Source: Buxus sempervirens (Eukaryota; Streptophyta; Magnoliopsida; Buxales; Buxaceae). From it: 64,000 bases of DNA. The stretch spans positions 15,108,205 through 15,172,204 of the forward strand of contig OX387184.1 of the NCBI GenBank assembly GCA_947561395.2. The letters run 5' to 3'. Below the pieces are notes generated by a model. It was not told where the DNA came from. It did no database searches and worked only from the letters and a program-made list of their open reading frames with translations. Positions 36,396 to 47,038 of the stretch are shown one piece after another. Within the stretch, counting starts at the first letter, position 1. Each line of letters starts with the position of its first letter. Both the position numbers and the translations under genes were made by a program.

Positions 36396-39300
36396 TTGGG
36401 GTCTATGGAATATTAGGGGCTCAATGACTTGGCCAAGTAGCAGGAGGTCAAGAATCTTATATCCAAAAATAAGTTGAATCTGATTTGTATAGTTGAAACA
36501 AAGGTAAGGGAAATCAATAAGACAAGTGTTCTTAACAACATCTGTCCATTCTGGAACTGTGTAGATAATTACTCCAGAGCATTGAAAGGCAGAATTTGGG
36601 TGTGTTGGAACCCATTAGAGCTGATTGTTAGCTCAACTTTTGCCACTGATCAGGTGATTCACTGTAATGTGATTATCCAAGCTTCTCAAAGTCACTGTAT
36701 GGCATCGTTTGTTTATGGTGCCAACAACTGCATCCAAAGAAGAGCCTTGTGGCATGATCTCAGAGCTTCTATTCCAGGCTGCCCATGGATTGTACTAGGT
36801 GACTTCAACTGTGTTAGAACTTCATATGAGAAGGTGGGAGGAAATCCAATCAATGCAAAAGCTTCGAAAGATTTTAATATGTTCATTGATAGTTGTTCGT
36901 TGCTGGAACTCAAGCATAAAGGGCTGCTACACTCTTGGAGTAATAAGAGTTATGGTAATAACATGATTTTATGTAGACTGGACAGGGTGTTGGTGAATCA
37001 TTTGTGGTTGCAGGAATTCCCACAAGCGGAGGCAGACTTCCTAACTCAGACATTTCGGATCATAGTCCAATCATCATTACAGCATCCAATCAGGAGTTTT
37101 CAGGGCCTAGACCATTTAAATTCTTTAACAATTGGTGTGATCATGAGGATTTCTTAGACATTGTGAACCAAGCATGGTAGTATCAGGTTGTTGGCACTCC
37201 AATGTTTATATTGGTTCAGAAGTTAAAGCATGTTAAGAAGAGACTTAAGGAGTGGAGTAGATCTAAGTTCTTAGCTCTTGATTCCCAGCTCAAGGAAGCT
37301 CGATTGGCATTGCAAGTGTGTCAGAGGCAGCTATTCTCAAACCCCGGGGATTCTGATTTAGCTACTAAGGAGAAGTCTTTATCCAGGAAAGTGGCTCAAA
37401 TGGACATAGACTTGGAGTCACAATTGAGACAAAAGAGTCGGATTTAGTGGCTTCAAAAGGGAGATTCGAATTCTTCATTCTTCCACAAGGCAGTGGTGAG
37501 TAGAAGATCTAACAATAAAATCCTTAGTATCTATACGGAAGATGGTGAAAAGGTCACGGAGTGGGATCATTTGAAGAGGGTTTTTGAAGGTTATTACTCA
37601 AGCTTGCTTGGGGGACAATTGAATTCATGGGAAGGTGATAGTTTGGAAGTGGAACAGCTCATATCAAGGAAATTACAACATCAACAATCTGAAGAGCTAA
37701 TTTCTGAAGTTACAGTTGATGAGATTAAGAATACTCTTTTTAGTCTTAAAGATGATAAATCTCCGGGACTGGATGGCTTTACCCCATGCTTCTTCAAAGC
37801 AACATGGCAAATAGTTGGTATGGATACCTTGGCAGCAATCAAGAGTTTCTTCTCATCAAGTGCTATGCTCAAACAGTTGAACTCCACTTTGATCACTTTG
37901 ATTCTGAAAAGCAACAACCCAACGAAGGTGGGTGACTATAGACCGATATCTTGCGTCAACACCATATACAAGTGCATCTCCAAGGTAATTGCAAATAGAA
38001 TGAAGAAGTTTATCTTTGATTTAGTTGGCCCTTATCAGAGTGCATTTATTCCTGGAAGATCCATGATGGATAATATTTTAACATCCCAGGAAATTCTCCA
38101 TCGGTATCACTTGTAGAAGGGAAGTCCAAGATGTGCAATGAAAGTGGATATAATGAAGGCTTATGATTCGGTTAGGTGGGAAGTCTTACCAGTCCTATTG
38201 AGAGCAATGAAATTTCCCCAACAATTCATATTGTGGATTATGGCATGTGTAACTACCCCAACATATTCTCTTGCGATTAATGGATGTTCGGTTGGATTCT
38301 TTAAAGGTACTAAAGGCATAAGACAAGGTGACCCAATGTCACCATATATCTTTGTTCTTCTAATGAAGCTATTTGAAAGTATTCTCCAGTGTAGAACAAG
38401 GGAAGGGTTTGGATTTCACCCCAAGTGTAAGGAAGTGAATATCAAGGCATTGTGCTTCGCCGATGATTTGATGTTTTTTTCAAGAGCTGATCTACCATCC
38501 TTAACAGCAATATTTCAAAGTTTAGAGGACTTCGGTAGACTATCTGGGCTACGCATGAGTCAAGCAAAGAGTGCAATATTTTTCAGTGCAACCCCTCAAG
38601 TAGTACAAGACTCAATCACTAATACATGGCAAGTTACTGTGAGCAAGTTGCCTATTACTTATTTGGGGATTCCTCTCATCACGTCAAGACTAAGGGCAAC
38701 TGATTGTGAACCACTTATTAACAAGATTAAGTCCAAGATCTAGAGCTGGAAAGCTAAAGCTTTGTCTTATGCAAGACGAGCCCAACTACTGAAATCTGTC
38801 TTATTCTCCATGGCAGTGAATTGGCTCTCATTGTTTATTCTACCTAAAAAGATTATTAAAGAAGTAGAGGCCATGTGCAGAAGTTTTCTTTGGCCAGGTC
38901 TTGACATGCATAAGAAGGTGGTGCCGATCAATTGGAAGACTGTATGTTCTCCAACTAGTGAAGGGGGATTGGGTTGCATTGATATCCAAGTGTGGAACAA
39001 AGCAGCGGTTGCTCGGCATCTATGGCATATTGTCGCAGGTGACCAATCACAATGGGTGAAGTGGATTAACGAGTATAGGCTGAAAGGTAATTCAATATGG
39101 CAAGTGAAAATTCCAGCAGGGGCGTCTTGGGTCTGGCGTAAAATTCTTAGGTTAAGGGAGCAAGTCTTCAAGTTTTTCAAGCACAAAGTTGGGGATGGTG
39201 CTGCAACAAGCCTGTGGTGGGATAATTGGCTTCCTATAAGCCCGTTATTCAACAGAGTTGGGGCCAGAATTTGCTGTGAAGCTACACTTCCACTAAATGC

Positions 39301-40039
39301 AAAGGTCTCTTCAATCATTGAAGGCAATTCTTGGTGGCTGCCACCTGACCAAACTCATGAGTTAATGGAGGTAAGGAATGCTCTTGATACTTTACCAAGC
39401 CTAGACCATAATAGAGAGGATAAAGTACTATGGTTGCCATCAAAATCTGGGTTGTTCTCATTGAAGGAAACCTATATGGCAATGAGAGAGGTGAATCAAG
39501 ATGTGGCATGGAAGCTTTTAGTGTGGTTCAAAGGAAATATTCCCAAACATGCATTTATTTTATGGATTGCAATCAACCAAAGACTACCTACACAAGATAG
39601 ATTGAGTAGGTTCAACATCTTGAATAGCTCAAAGTGTGTTCTATGTAGGGCAAATGCGGAAAATATGAACCACTTGTTTTTTCTTTGCCCTTACTCGGCA
39701 AGCATATGGTGGGATGTTATGGGCAAGAATGGTATTAACTCTCCTCCACGTAGGTGGGAACAAGCCATACAATGGGCTACTGATTTTTTGAAAGGTGAAA
39801 GCCTAATTGCAAAGGTGAAGAAGATGTCGTTTGCAGCCATGGTTTATCAAATATGGATGGAGCGAAACAGAAGAATTTTCGAGCTCAAAGCAAGACCGGG
39901 TGAGGAACTATTACAACTCATAGTCATGGATGTTCAACTGAAATTATTGTGCTCTCGACTTGAAGTGAAGGAAAGTCAAGCGAATAGAGTTTTTTGTGCT
40001 AATTGGAATCTCAATCCAACTTTTATCCAAAACTTGTAA
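36388..40039 (+). pseudogene. LINE ORF2: endonuclease, reverse transcriptase, zf-RVT (decayed)
   Basis: Starts MISWGLWNIRG. The endonuclease region is seen in IVETKV, IVLGDFNCVR and, after a frameshift near 37045, SDHSPIII. The linker shows WLQKGDSNSSFFHK. The reverse transcriptase has KSPGLDGFTPCFFK, DYRPISCVNTIYK, SAFIPGRSMMDNI, MKAYDSVRW, GIRQGDPMSPYIF and the catalytic CFADDLMFF. The C-terminus has a zf-RVT domain (CVLC ... NHLFFLC) and ends at 40039. Five in-frame TAG stops (36438, 37178, 37445, 38114, 38741) and two frameshifts silence it. The protein nicked target DNA and copied LINE RNA at the nick. Confidence 0.92.
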
Positions 40040-40170
40040 TTTGTTGTAAGTGAGGTGCTGTGCCTCATGGATGTTGGATAGGATCCCTTCCAGCAAGTAT
40101 CATTTTGTATGTTTGTACATTGTTAATTAATACAAATGCATTTTACTTTCCAAAAAAAAAAAAAAAAAAA

Positions 40171-40185
40171 CAGTCCGACAAAATG
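40171..40185. repeat. Right target-site duplication of the LINE
   Basis: CAGTCCGACAAAATG directly after the poly(A) run, same as 29015-29029. Confidence 0.92.
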
Positions 40186-41328
40186 CAGCAACCATATATA
40201 ATAGTCTTTTTTTGGGTAAGAACCATAAATAAATAAATTATACAACTGTCTTAAATGTTTAAAATTTTTGCACACTTAAATTTCCAGTTTTATAGTATAA
40301 CTTTTCAAAAGCGCCCTTCCCACTTAATTTAAACGAATCCTCGCATAAAGGGAACATATATATATATTTTTTAACAATTTTTTAATAGGAAAGAAAAAGG
40401 AATATATTTTATTTTATACTAACAAGGATGCATGTGCAATACTACGCATATAAAGAGAAAAGACTTACAACTATCCTGATTTTAAACAAATAATAAGGGT
40501 TTTTTGGGGAATAGATAAGGGTTTTAACTATTTTAGTGCTATATTAGTTATGTCTTATCAACAAACAGTAAGAGCTTTTTAGGAAAGTTATGCATAGTTG
40601 TTGGTACGCTTCCGAATTACCAATCTTGTTATATGTAATATACTAGCGGACTGCACACGCTACTAAAAAATTCCTTTTTTTACAATATTTACTTTCTAAA
40701 CATCCTTGCGAATCAATTGTCTTATTTTAAACATATCCTTGATGTTCAAGAAAAATGGAAAGGCGATATTACTTAAAAAATTTCTTATCTTAAAAAAATA
40801 GGAAAACAAAATTTTTTTTTTAATATTGTGTTTGCTTAATAATATGATGAATTTTACAGAAAAATACCATGCCTCAATATATTTGTCAACTAATTATAAA
40901 TTAAAACATTAGAAATTTTCTTATCTTAAATAACGTATTTAGTTTTTACGATGATAATAACTATCAATTAATGAGAATGAAGGATTACGGAAAAATTAGG
41001 TGCTTATTTTGATTGCTAATTGATTGTTATTTTTCTATGCTTATATTTAATTATATGATAATTTTTTCAATAGTAATTTGTTTCACTTTTTTTTTTTATT
41101 TGTTATGTATGATTTCTAGCCTTAATGTTTTTATAACTAGAGTAAAGAGCGTGCTATGTGCCTGTAGAAGTTAGAAACTCAAAACGTAATTTTCTTTTAC
41201 TTACTTATAAAATAAATTTGTTGTGTTTTAAAAAATAAATTTGAAATTATAGATCTAAATATATTATTATTTAAAGATTAAGACAGACAAAGAAGTGATT
41301 ATCTATTTATTATACTTTAATAATAATT

Positions 41329-41892
41329 AGGGTTGCTTATTAGGTCAAGTCGGAACGAGCACGGCATGCCCTAGCACGCTTAAAGCGTGTCTATGCCCGA
41401 CACGACCCAGCACTTATTAGCAGGTCGTGTTGTGCCTGGGGTATCGGGCTTTGGGCCCATCAAGGCACCCCCCCTAAAGCACATGAACGGCGTGGCATGC
41501 TTTAAGTGTACCATACCATGCCAGCCCACGGGCTTGCAATAAAAATAAGGGGATTTTTTGCTTTTTGTACAAATTTGGAGGAAATTGTATCCCTTATATG
41601 TAAGAAAGGTGTGTTAATAATAAAATATATATTTTTAGATTTTGTTGTGCTATTTATTTATTTATTTCCCTATTTTTCTAAATTTTATTATGCGGCTCGT
41701 GAGTGGGCCGCGTGGCATGGCATGGCCCAGCTTTAGCCATGTCTGGGTTGGGCTGTGCCTAGGTTATTAGGTTACGGGCCAAGCATGGCACAACCCGTCT
41801 CCCTGGTGGGCCATGCCGTGCCCGACCACGACTTGCTAGGCAAGGGCTAAACGTACCCGTGCCAAGCTAGGGCACCGTGTTAAGCAACCCTA
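41329..41892. mobile_element. Non-autonomous hAT-like TIR element
   Basis: TAGGGTTGCTTA at 41329 and its near-perfect reverse complement ending at 41892 are terminal inverted repeats. Flanking 8-mers ATAATAAT and AAAATAAT match at 7 of 8, a plausible but low-complexity target duplication. The interior consists of GC-rich palindromic words of the GGCACGAC/GTCGTGCC kind at each end and an AT-rich centre. This is a common style of plant hAT miniature element. Confidence 0.65.
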
Positions 41893-42366
41893 AAAATAAT
41901 TATCTCTTTTTATGATAGCTTATCTTGATATAATAATTATTTATTCACATAACTCTATAGGAATTTCATTGATATCACAAACAAATAGGATTTAAAATGG
42001 ATAGTTATATCTAATAAGGAGAATGTGATTCTCTAGGATAAGGACATCATTAACAGAATTTCTTATCTGCAATATAAAAGCCAAATTAGAGAAAGTTGAA
42101 AGGCTCTTTCAGCATGGAATTTCAAGTTCAAATCTTGCGAGTTTCATTTATAAGACAATATAATTACAGGGATTAGATGATTAGGCGTGGCACCATAGGC
42201 ATAGGCTGCAGGATACGTGTACCTTGGTAGCCTTGGCATTATGCGGCACGAGAGCATTTGACATGGTGCCACCTAGTGCTGTTAGTGTGAAATGCACGGA
42301 TGGATGCCCATGTCAGGAAGGGGCCCACTCATCCATGCTCCATCCTAGTTGTTGGTTTCAAGGTAC

Positions 42367-42525
42367 CACCAGATTTTTGTTCTAGAGGAAATACTTTCAT
42401 ATGGCATGGTAAGGGCAATTATGCTAGCCCATATAGTAGTAACTGGGCACGTCTACACCAAATTTTTGCTCTAGAGGAAATGCTTTCACATGGCATGGCA
42501 AGGGCAGTCATGCTACCGGGCGCGT
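42367..42525. repeat. Imperfect ~90-bp tandem duplication
   Basis: The segments from ACCAGATTTTTGTTCTAG and ACCAAATTTTTGCTCTAG run on in parallel through TAGAGGAAAT and GGCATGG(T/C)AAGGGCA to ATGCTA, about 90 bp apart, roughly 85% alike. Noncoding; function unknown. Confidence 0.75.
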
Positions 42526-44169
42526 CTAAATTAACCCATGCTAGCTAGGTTGGCCCACGAGTAGCATGCTTCGGTCAGCGAACTCTGCATTGTGATTAAA
42601 TAATACATGGGTGCCCGTTAAAACTTCGTTAGCACCTCATAAATACAATGGTCCTCTTAGTGGGCCTTGTTTGTCATTGGATATGGATTGGTTCCCAAAC
42701 AAGTTTGTATAAGCTAAAGAAAGGCGGGGGTGTTTGGTGAATGATGATTAATTCAAAACGTTTTTTCATAAATGACAAGTGTATCAATGGTTTACAACTT
42801 CGTTTGGTTTCGAAACAAGTTTGCATAAGTTAAAATTTCGGTTTTTTGGTATGACGGCACGAAATTGGGGGTACAAACCATTTTCACTTTTTTCCATGCA
42901 TAACATGAAAATATAGCGGCATGATAGAGAAATTTGGCATCATGCGGGCGATAAATTTCCTGCAAGATGAGAAAATTGTGGGGAATTTATTTTCCCTCGA
43001 TTCCTTAGCATGTCGTCGCTCGACGAAATCCAAGTATGTCATGTTCATATGAATGAGTCTTTAAAACAAACTTCAAGTTTATCATTTAAAAGTTACATAC
43101 ACTGCAAGTATGCCACAATGCTTTTACAAGTCATTTTGAAAATCTAGAAACAAAACACTCCTTTTAAACTCCCCAAAGGCCCAAACTCATTCCAACCCAT
43201 GGACCCATTCCAAGCCGTGGAATTAGTTCTCGTAGAGATCACTCACAGGGTCACATGCCATCAGTAACCGGAACTGATGTTCAAATTAGGGGTTGGTTTA
43301 GTTACCGAGACTGGACTTGCTGCGTGATTCCTTGTTCAAAATTAAATTTCGGTTGCTTGACCGAAGACCAACGAGCTTCCCGGGCTTTCTGTTGTGCGGC
43401 CTCGGAGCAAGTCTCTCTCCCGTTTTGTTTTTTCCGTTTCTCCGCGAGAGATCTGTTTCCATTTCCTGAAGCTTACCACTGATTTCACAAGGCATGCACA
43501 TCCTTTCCGCGAGACCTAATTTTTTCGCCAATCGAAGTTAATTTAAAGGTTGGAATCTTTCGGTTGATTTTGATGCTATCATTCTTGTAATCGTATCCAT
43601 CTTCCGAGATCGAGATTGCAGATTTGATTATTCTTTGCCATTGGTTAAATTTATTGTTCATGATCACTATTTCATTGCACACAGTGTTTAATCAGAGTCG
43701 CCAACCTTGTATACGGTTAAACAAAGGTGGTAATAGTTTCAAGTTTCAACTGTTGGAACTCAAAATCACGATATATATCAAATACTTTTCTGAAATCATT
43801 TTTTAGGGGAAAAAATTTATTCGTAGTGGCAACTTTGCGGTGCTTCGTGCGTCTGTTATTTCCACGTGATTCAAATTTGCTGACCTTTGGTTTCCGCTGT
43901 GGATTTTGAATGCTTGCTTTGCTAACCTGTATTAATTCTGAGATTTGAAAGGTCCTTGTAAATCCAGGGGGAAGTGGATAAAGACATGGAAGGAGTTTTA
44001 TGTTATATGAGGATATATTCATGGGGTGGGTAAGCAATCAACATGCTGGAATATATTGAGATAACGCTTATTGAGGATCTAATGTTTTTGGTTGCCATTC
44101 TTTTGTTAGATTTTACAGATTGATGCTCTTATACAATGTCATTTGGAAACAGGATACAGTGCAGCAAAT

Positions 44170-44254
44170 ATGTTTAATGGACTACACTGACTTTGTGCCA
44201 GACGAACTTTGGGAACTGCTCCATTCCGGTCTGCTTTGTAGAGCACAGATCTGA
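44170..44254 (+). other. Upstream start codons / out-of-frame remnant of the MA3 protein N-terminus
   Basis: ATG 44170 opens a 6-codon frame. ATG 44177 opens a 25-codon frame beginning MDYTDFVPDELWELLHS and ending at TGA 44252. The latter resembles the N-terminus I recall for plant MRF proteins (acidic, DEL...ELL) but is in a different frame from the main coding region. It is either an upstream ORF or the real N-terminus separated by an indel. Confidence 0.5.
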
Positions 44255-44269
44255 TTTCCATTTCTCAGT

Positions 44270-44425
44270 TGCAGACTACCATGTCCCCAAAGTCTCCAAG
44301 GTCCCCCAAATCTTCTTCCCCACTGCAGACTAACATGTCCCCAAAGTCTCCAAGGTCCATCAAAACTTCTTCCCCTCTGCAGATTTCCATGTCCCCAAAG
44401 TCTCCGAGGTCCCCCAGAACTCCTC
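44270..44425 (+). repeat. 54-bp coding tandem repeat (3 copies) with SP motifs
   Basis: Units start TGCAGA at 44270, 44324 and 44378, spacing exactly 54 bp. Each encodes an 18-residue block close to LQT-MSPKSPRSPK-SSSP. The repeat preserves the frame. Confidence 0.9.
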
Positions 44426-47038
44426 ATGGTAAGCATGGCTCCAACAAGGGGAGTCCGCTGAAGCATGATAGACGCTCACATTCTTTAAGAGATGGTCGTC
44501 CAAAAAAAGGTAATATGTCACTCTTTCTATAATCTGGAGTATGGTGTGGACTTTTATTCTCAAGAGGTAATCCAATTAGAAAAAATTCTACTGCCAAGTA
44601 ACATAGATCAATAAATCATTCATTAACCAAGAAGCATAAAATGTGAGAAATTACAGGTCTGATAGACCTTGCTTTAAAAATCTTAAGAGAGTAGTTTTAT
44701 TTAGACCATTAGGTCCAGTAGTTTACTGCTTTACAATTCATGTAATATTAATAACCTTAGAATTGTCTGACAGGGTATGAACTCGAACAAATGCAATTGA
44801 CCACGAGTCATGACTATCCATCAGCTCATGCACACTGATTACACCTTCTTCCATTTGTTTCTCTTTCAAAATATAATGTGTTTTTCCTTTTTTATGCTTT
44901 AACAAGATAAGAAATTCATGCAGCTGGTTATGGTGGAAAAGGAACCTGGGGTGGGTTGCTCGATACAGGAGATAATTCTAGTCTTGACCTAAATGATCCA
45001 AACTATGACAGCAGCGAGGTAGACACTACAGTCTCTCTCTATCTCCCTCTCCCTCTCTCTCCCAAGATGCCCCTGGTTGGATATCTTCTAAAGAAATGCA
45101 TGATTTCATTTAATTTTTTGCTTTTTATCTAGTTCTTGTGGCATCTTTCTCAATTGTTCAGGTTCCTTGATGCGTATTAAAAAAAAAAACTGTTTGCAGG
45201 AAAACAGCCAGTTGGAAAATGAAAACAAATTGACAGAAAATTTTGACTTGTACAAAAAGAAGGCTACGACAATAATCGAGGAATACTTTGCCAATGATGA
45301 CATTGTTGCAACTGCAGCTGAACTAAGAGAACTTGGAATGCCAGGCTGTAACTATTACTTTGTAAAGAAGCTTGTCTCCATGGCCATGGACAGAGACGAC
45401 AAAGAGAAAGAGATGGCTGCTGTTTTATTATCAATGCTTTATGCTGATGTTATCAGCCCCCCACATGTTTACAAGGGTTTCAGCATATTGGTTGAATCAT
45501 CAGATGACTTGATTGTAGATATACCAGATACAGTAGATGTTCTAGCCCTGTTCATAGCCCGAGCTGTGGTTGATGACATTCTCCCTCCTGTATTTTTGAC
45601 AAAACAAATGAACTCCTTGCCGGAGGACTCAAAAGGGATAGAAGTATTAAGGCGAGCTGAGAAGGGCTATCTGTCTGCCCCACTACATACAGAGATCATT
45701 GAGTGCAGGTGGAGAGGTAGCAAGAACAAAACAGTTGAGGATGTGAAAGACAAGATAAATAATCTGCTGTTGGAATATATATTGAGCGGAGACAAGGAGG
45801 AGGCTTTTAGATGCATCAAGGATTTGAAGGTCCCTTTCTTCCATCATGAAATTGTTAAGAGAGCCCTTATAATGTCAATGGAGAGGCAAACTGCTGAAAG
45901 CCAGCTTCTGGATTTATTGAAAACCGCTGTGGAGGAAGGTGTCATTAATTCAAGCCAAATATCAAAGGGGTTTGGTCGGCTGATTGACACCATTGGTGAC
46001 TTGTCTCTTGATATTCCCAATGCAAGAGAGTTGTTGAAGTCCTTGATCTCCAAGGCAGCATCAGAGGGATGGTTGTGTGCCTCATCTTTGAAATCACTTT
46101 CATGCCAACCACAGAAACAACCATTAGAAGATAGTTCTGCCAGACTATTCAAGATGAAGGCTCAATCTATTATTCACGAGTATTTCTTGACTGGTGATGT
46201 TCTAGAGGTAATTAACAATATATATTTGGAGAATAGTAATAAAGATCCTGAATTAAATGCTATTTTTGTGAAGAAGCTGATAACCCTGGCAATGGATCGG
46301 AAGAATAGAGACAAAGAAATGGCTTCTGTCTTGCTGACAGCTCTGTGTTTTCCAGCAGATGATGTTGTAAATGGGTTTGTAATGCTGATTGACACAGCTG
46401 ATGATACTGCACTAGATATCCCAGTTGTTGTAGAGGATCTTGCAATGTTTTTAGCTAGAGCAGTGGTGGATGAAGTCCTTGCCCCACTGCACCTAGATGA
46501 GATTGGAATTCAGTGTGCGGGGTCAGACTCAATTGGAAGTAAAGTTCTTCAAATGGCACGGTCACTGCTACGGGCTAGGCTTTCTGGGGAACGGATCTTA
46601 AGGTGCTGGGGAGGTGGGGGAAGCAGCAAATCTGGATGGGAAATTGAGGATATCAAGGACAAGATTGGAAAGCTTTTAGAGGAGTATGACTCTGGTGGAG
46701 ACATACATGAAGCTTGTCGTTGCATAAAGGAGCTAAGTGTCCCATTTTTCCACCACGAGGTCGTCAAGAAAGCACTGATAACAGTTATGGAAAGGAAGAA
46801 CGAAAGGTTATGGGGTCTGTTGGAGGAATGTTTTAACATGGGACTCATCACCATGAATCAAATGATGAAGGGATTTGGAAGAGTTGCAGAATCACTTGAA
46901 GACTTGGCTTTGGATGTGCCAGATGCTGAACAACAGTATACCCATTATGCCGAACATGCCAAGCTTGCAGGGTGGTTGGATCCATCATTTTGTACAAGCA
47001 GATCAGTTCATGCCATAGATAATGACTCCTCTTCATAA
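44281..47038 (+). CDS. MA3-domain translation regulatory factor (MRF / PDCD4-like)
   Basis: Three coding exons: 44281-44509, 44924-45018, 45200-47038, with GT/AG borders and closed phases; 2163 bp encode 720 residues. The N-terminus (1-60) is a serine-proline repeat, followed by HDRRSHSLRDGRPKK and GYGGKGTWGGLLDT, the signature of plant MRF proteins. Four MA3 domains follow at about 126-240, 287-402, 424-540 and 590-702, with recurrent (F/Y)FVKKL, FFHHE(I/V)VK and DKE(K)EMA(A/S)VLL motifs. MA3 domains bind the helicase eIF4A. In Arabidopsis, MRF proteins tune translation under TOR/S6K control and when energy is scarce. ATG 44281 is the first usable in-frame start; an in-frame TAG at 44239 bars extension. 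A 3'-UTR intron (donor near 47047, acceptor near 47190) is possible. Confidence 0.92.

Larger units (their letters stand above)
29030..40170 (+). mobile_element. L1-type LINE retrotransposon, 5'-truncated, split by a nested hAT element
   Basis: About 5.0 kb of LINE sequence (29030-29774 plus 35905-40170) bounded by 15-bp direct repeats and ending in poly(A) (40152-40170). It carries the DUF4283 and CCHC-knuckle part of ORF1 and a nearly full ORF2 with endonuclease, reverse transcriptase and zf-RVT regions, broken by TAG stops and frameshifts. The left duplication abuts the interior of ORF1, so the copy was 5'-truncated on insertion. It is inactive. It lies about 275 bp upstream of the PUS3 ATG and points away from that gene. 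Confidence 0.93.
40186..43250. other. Intergenic region between the LINE and the MA3-domain gene
   Basis: AT-rich, no gene seen. It holds a TIR element (41329-41892) and an imperfect duplication near 42367-42520. The last few hundred bases are less AT-rich and probably include the promoter of the MA3-domain gene, whose leader seems to start near 43,250-43,450. No clear TATA box is recognised. Confidence 0.5.

Noticed and set aside
42115-42140. CAAGTTCAAATCTTG as the T arm of a tRNA
   Set aside because: No matching acceptor, D or anticodon arms could be folded around it.
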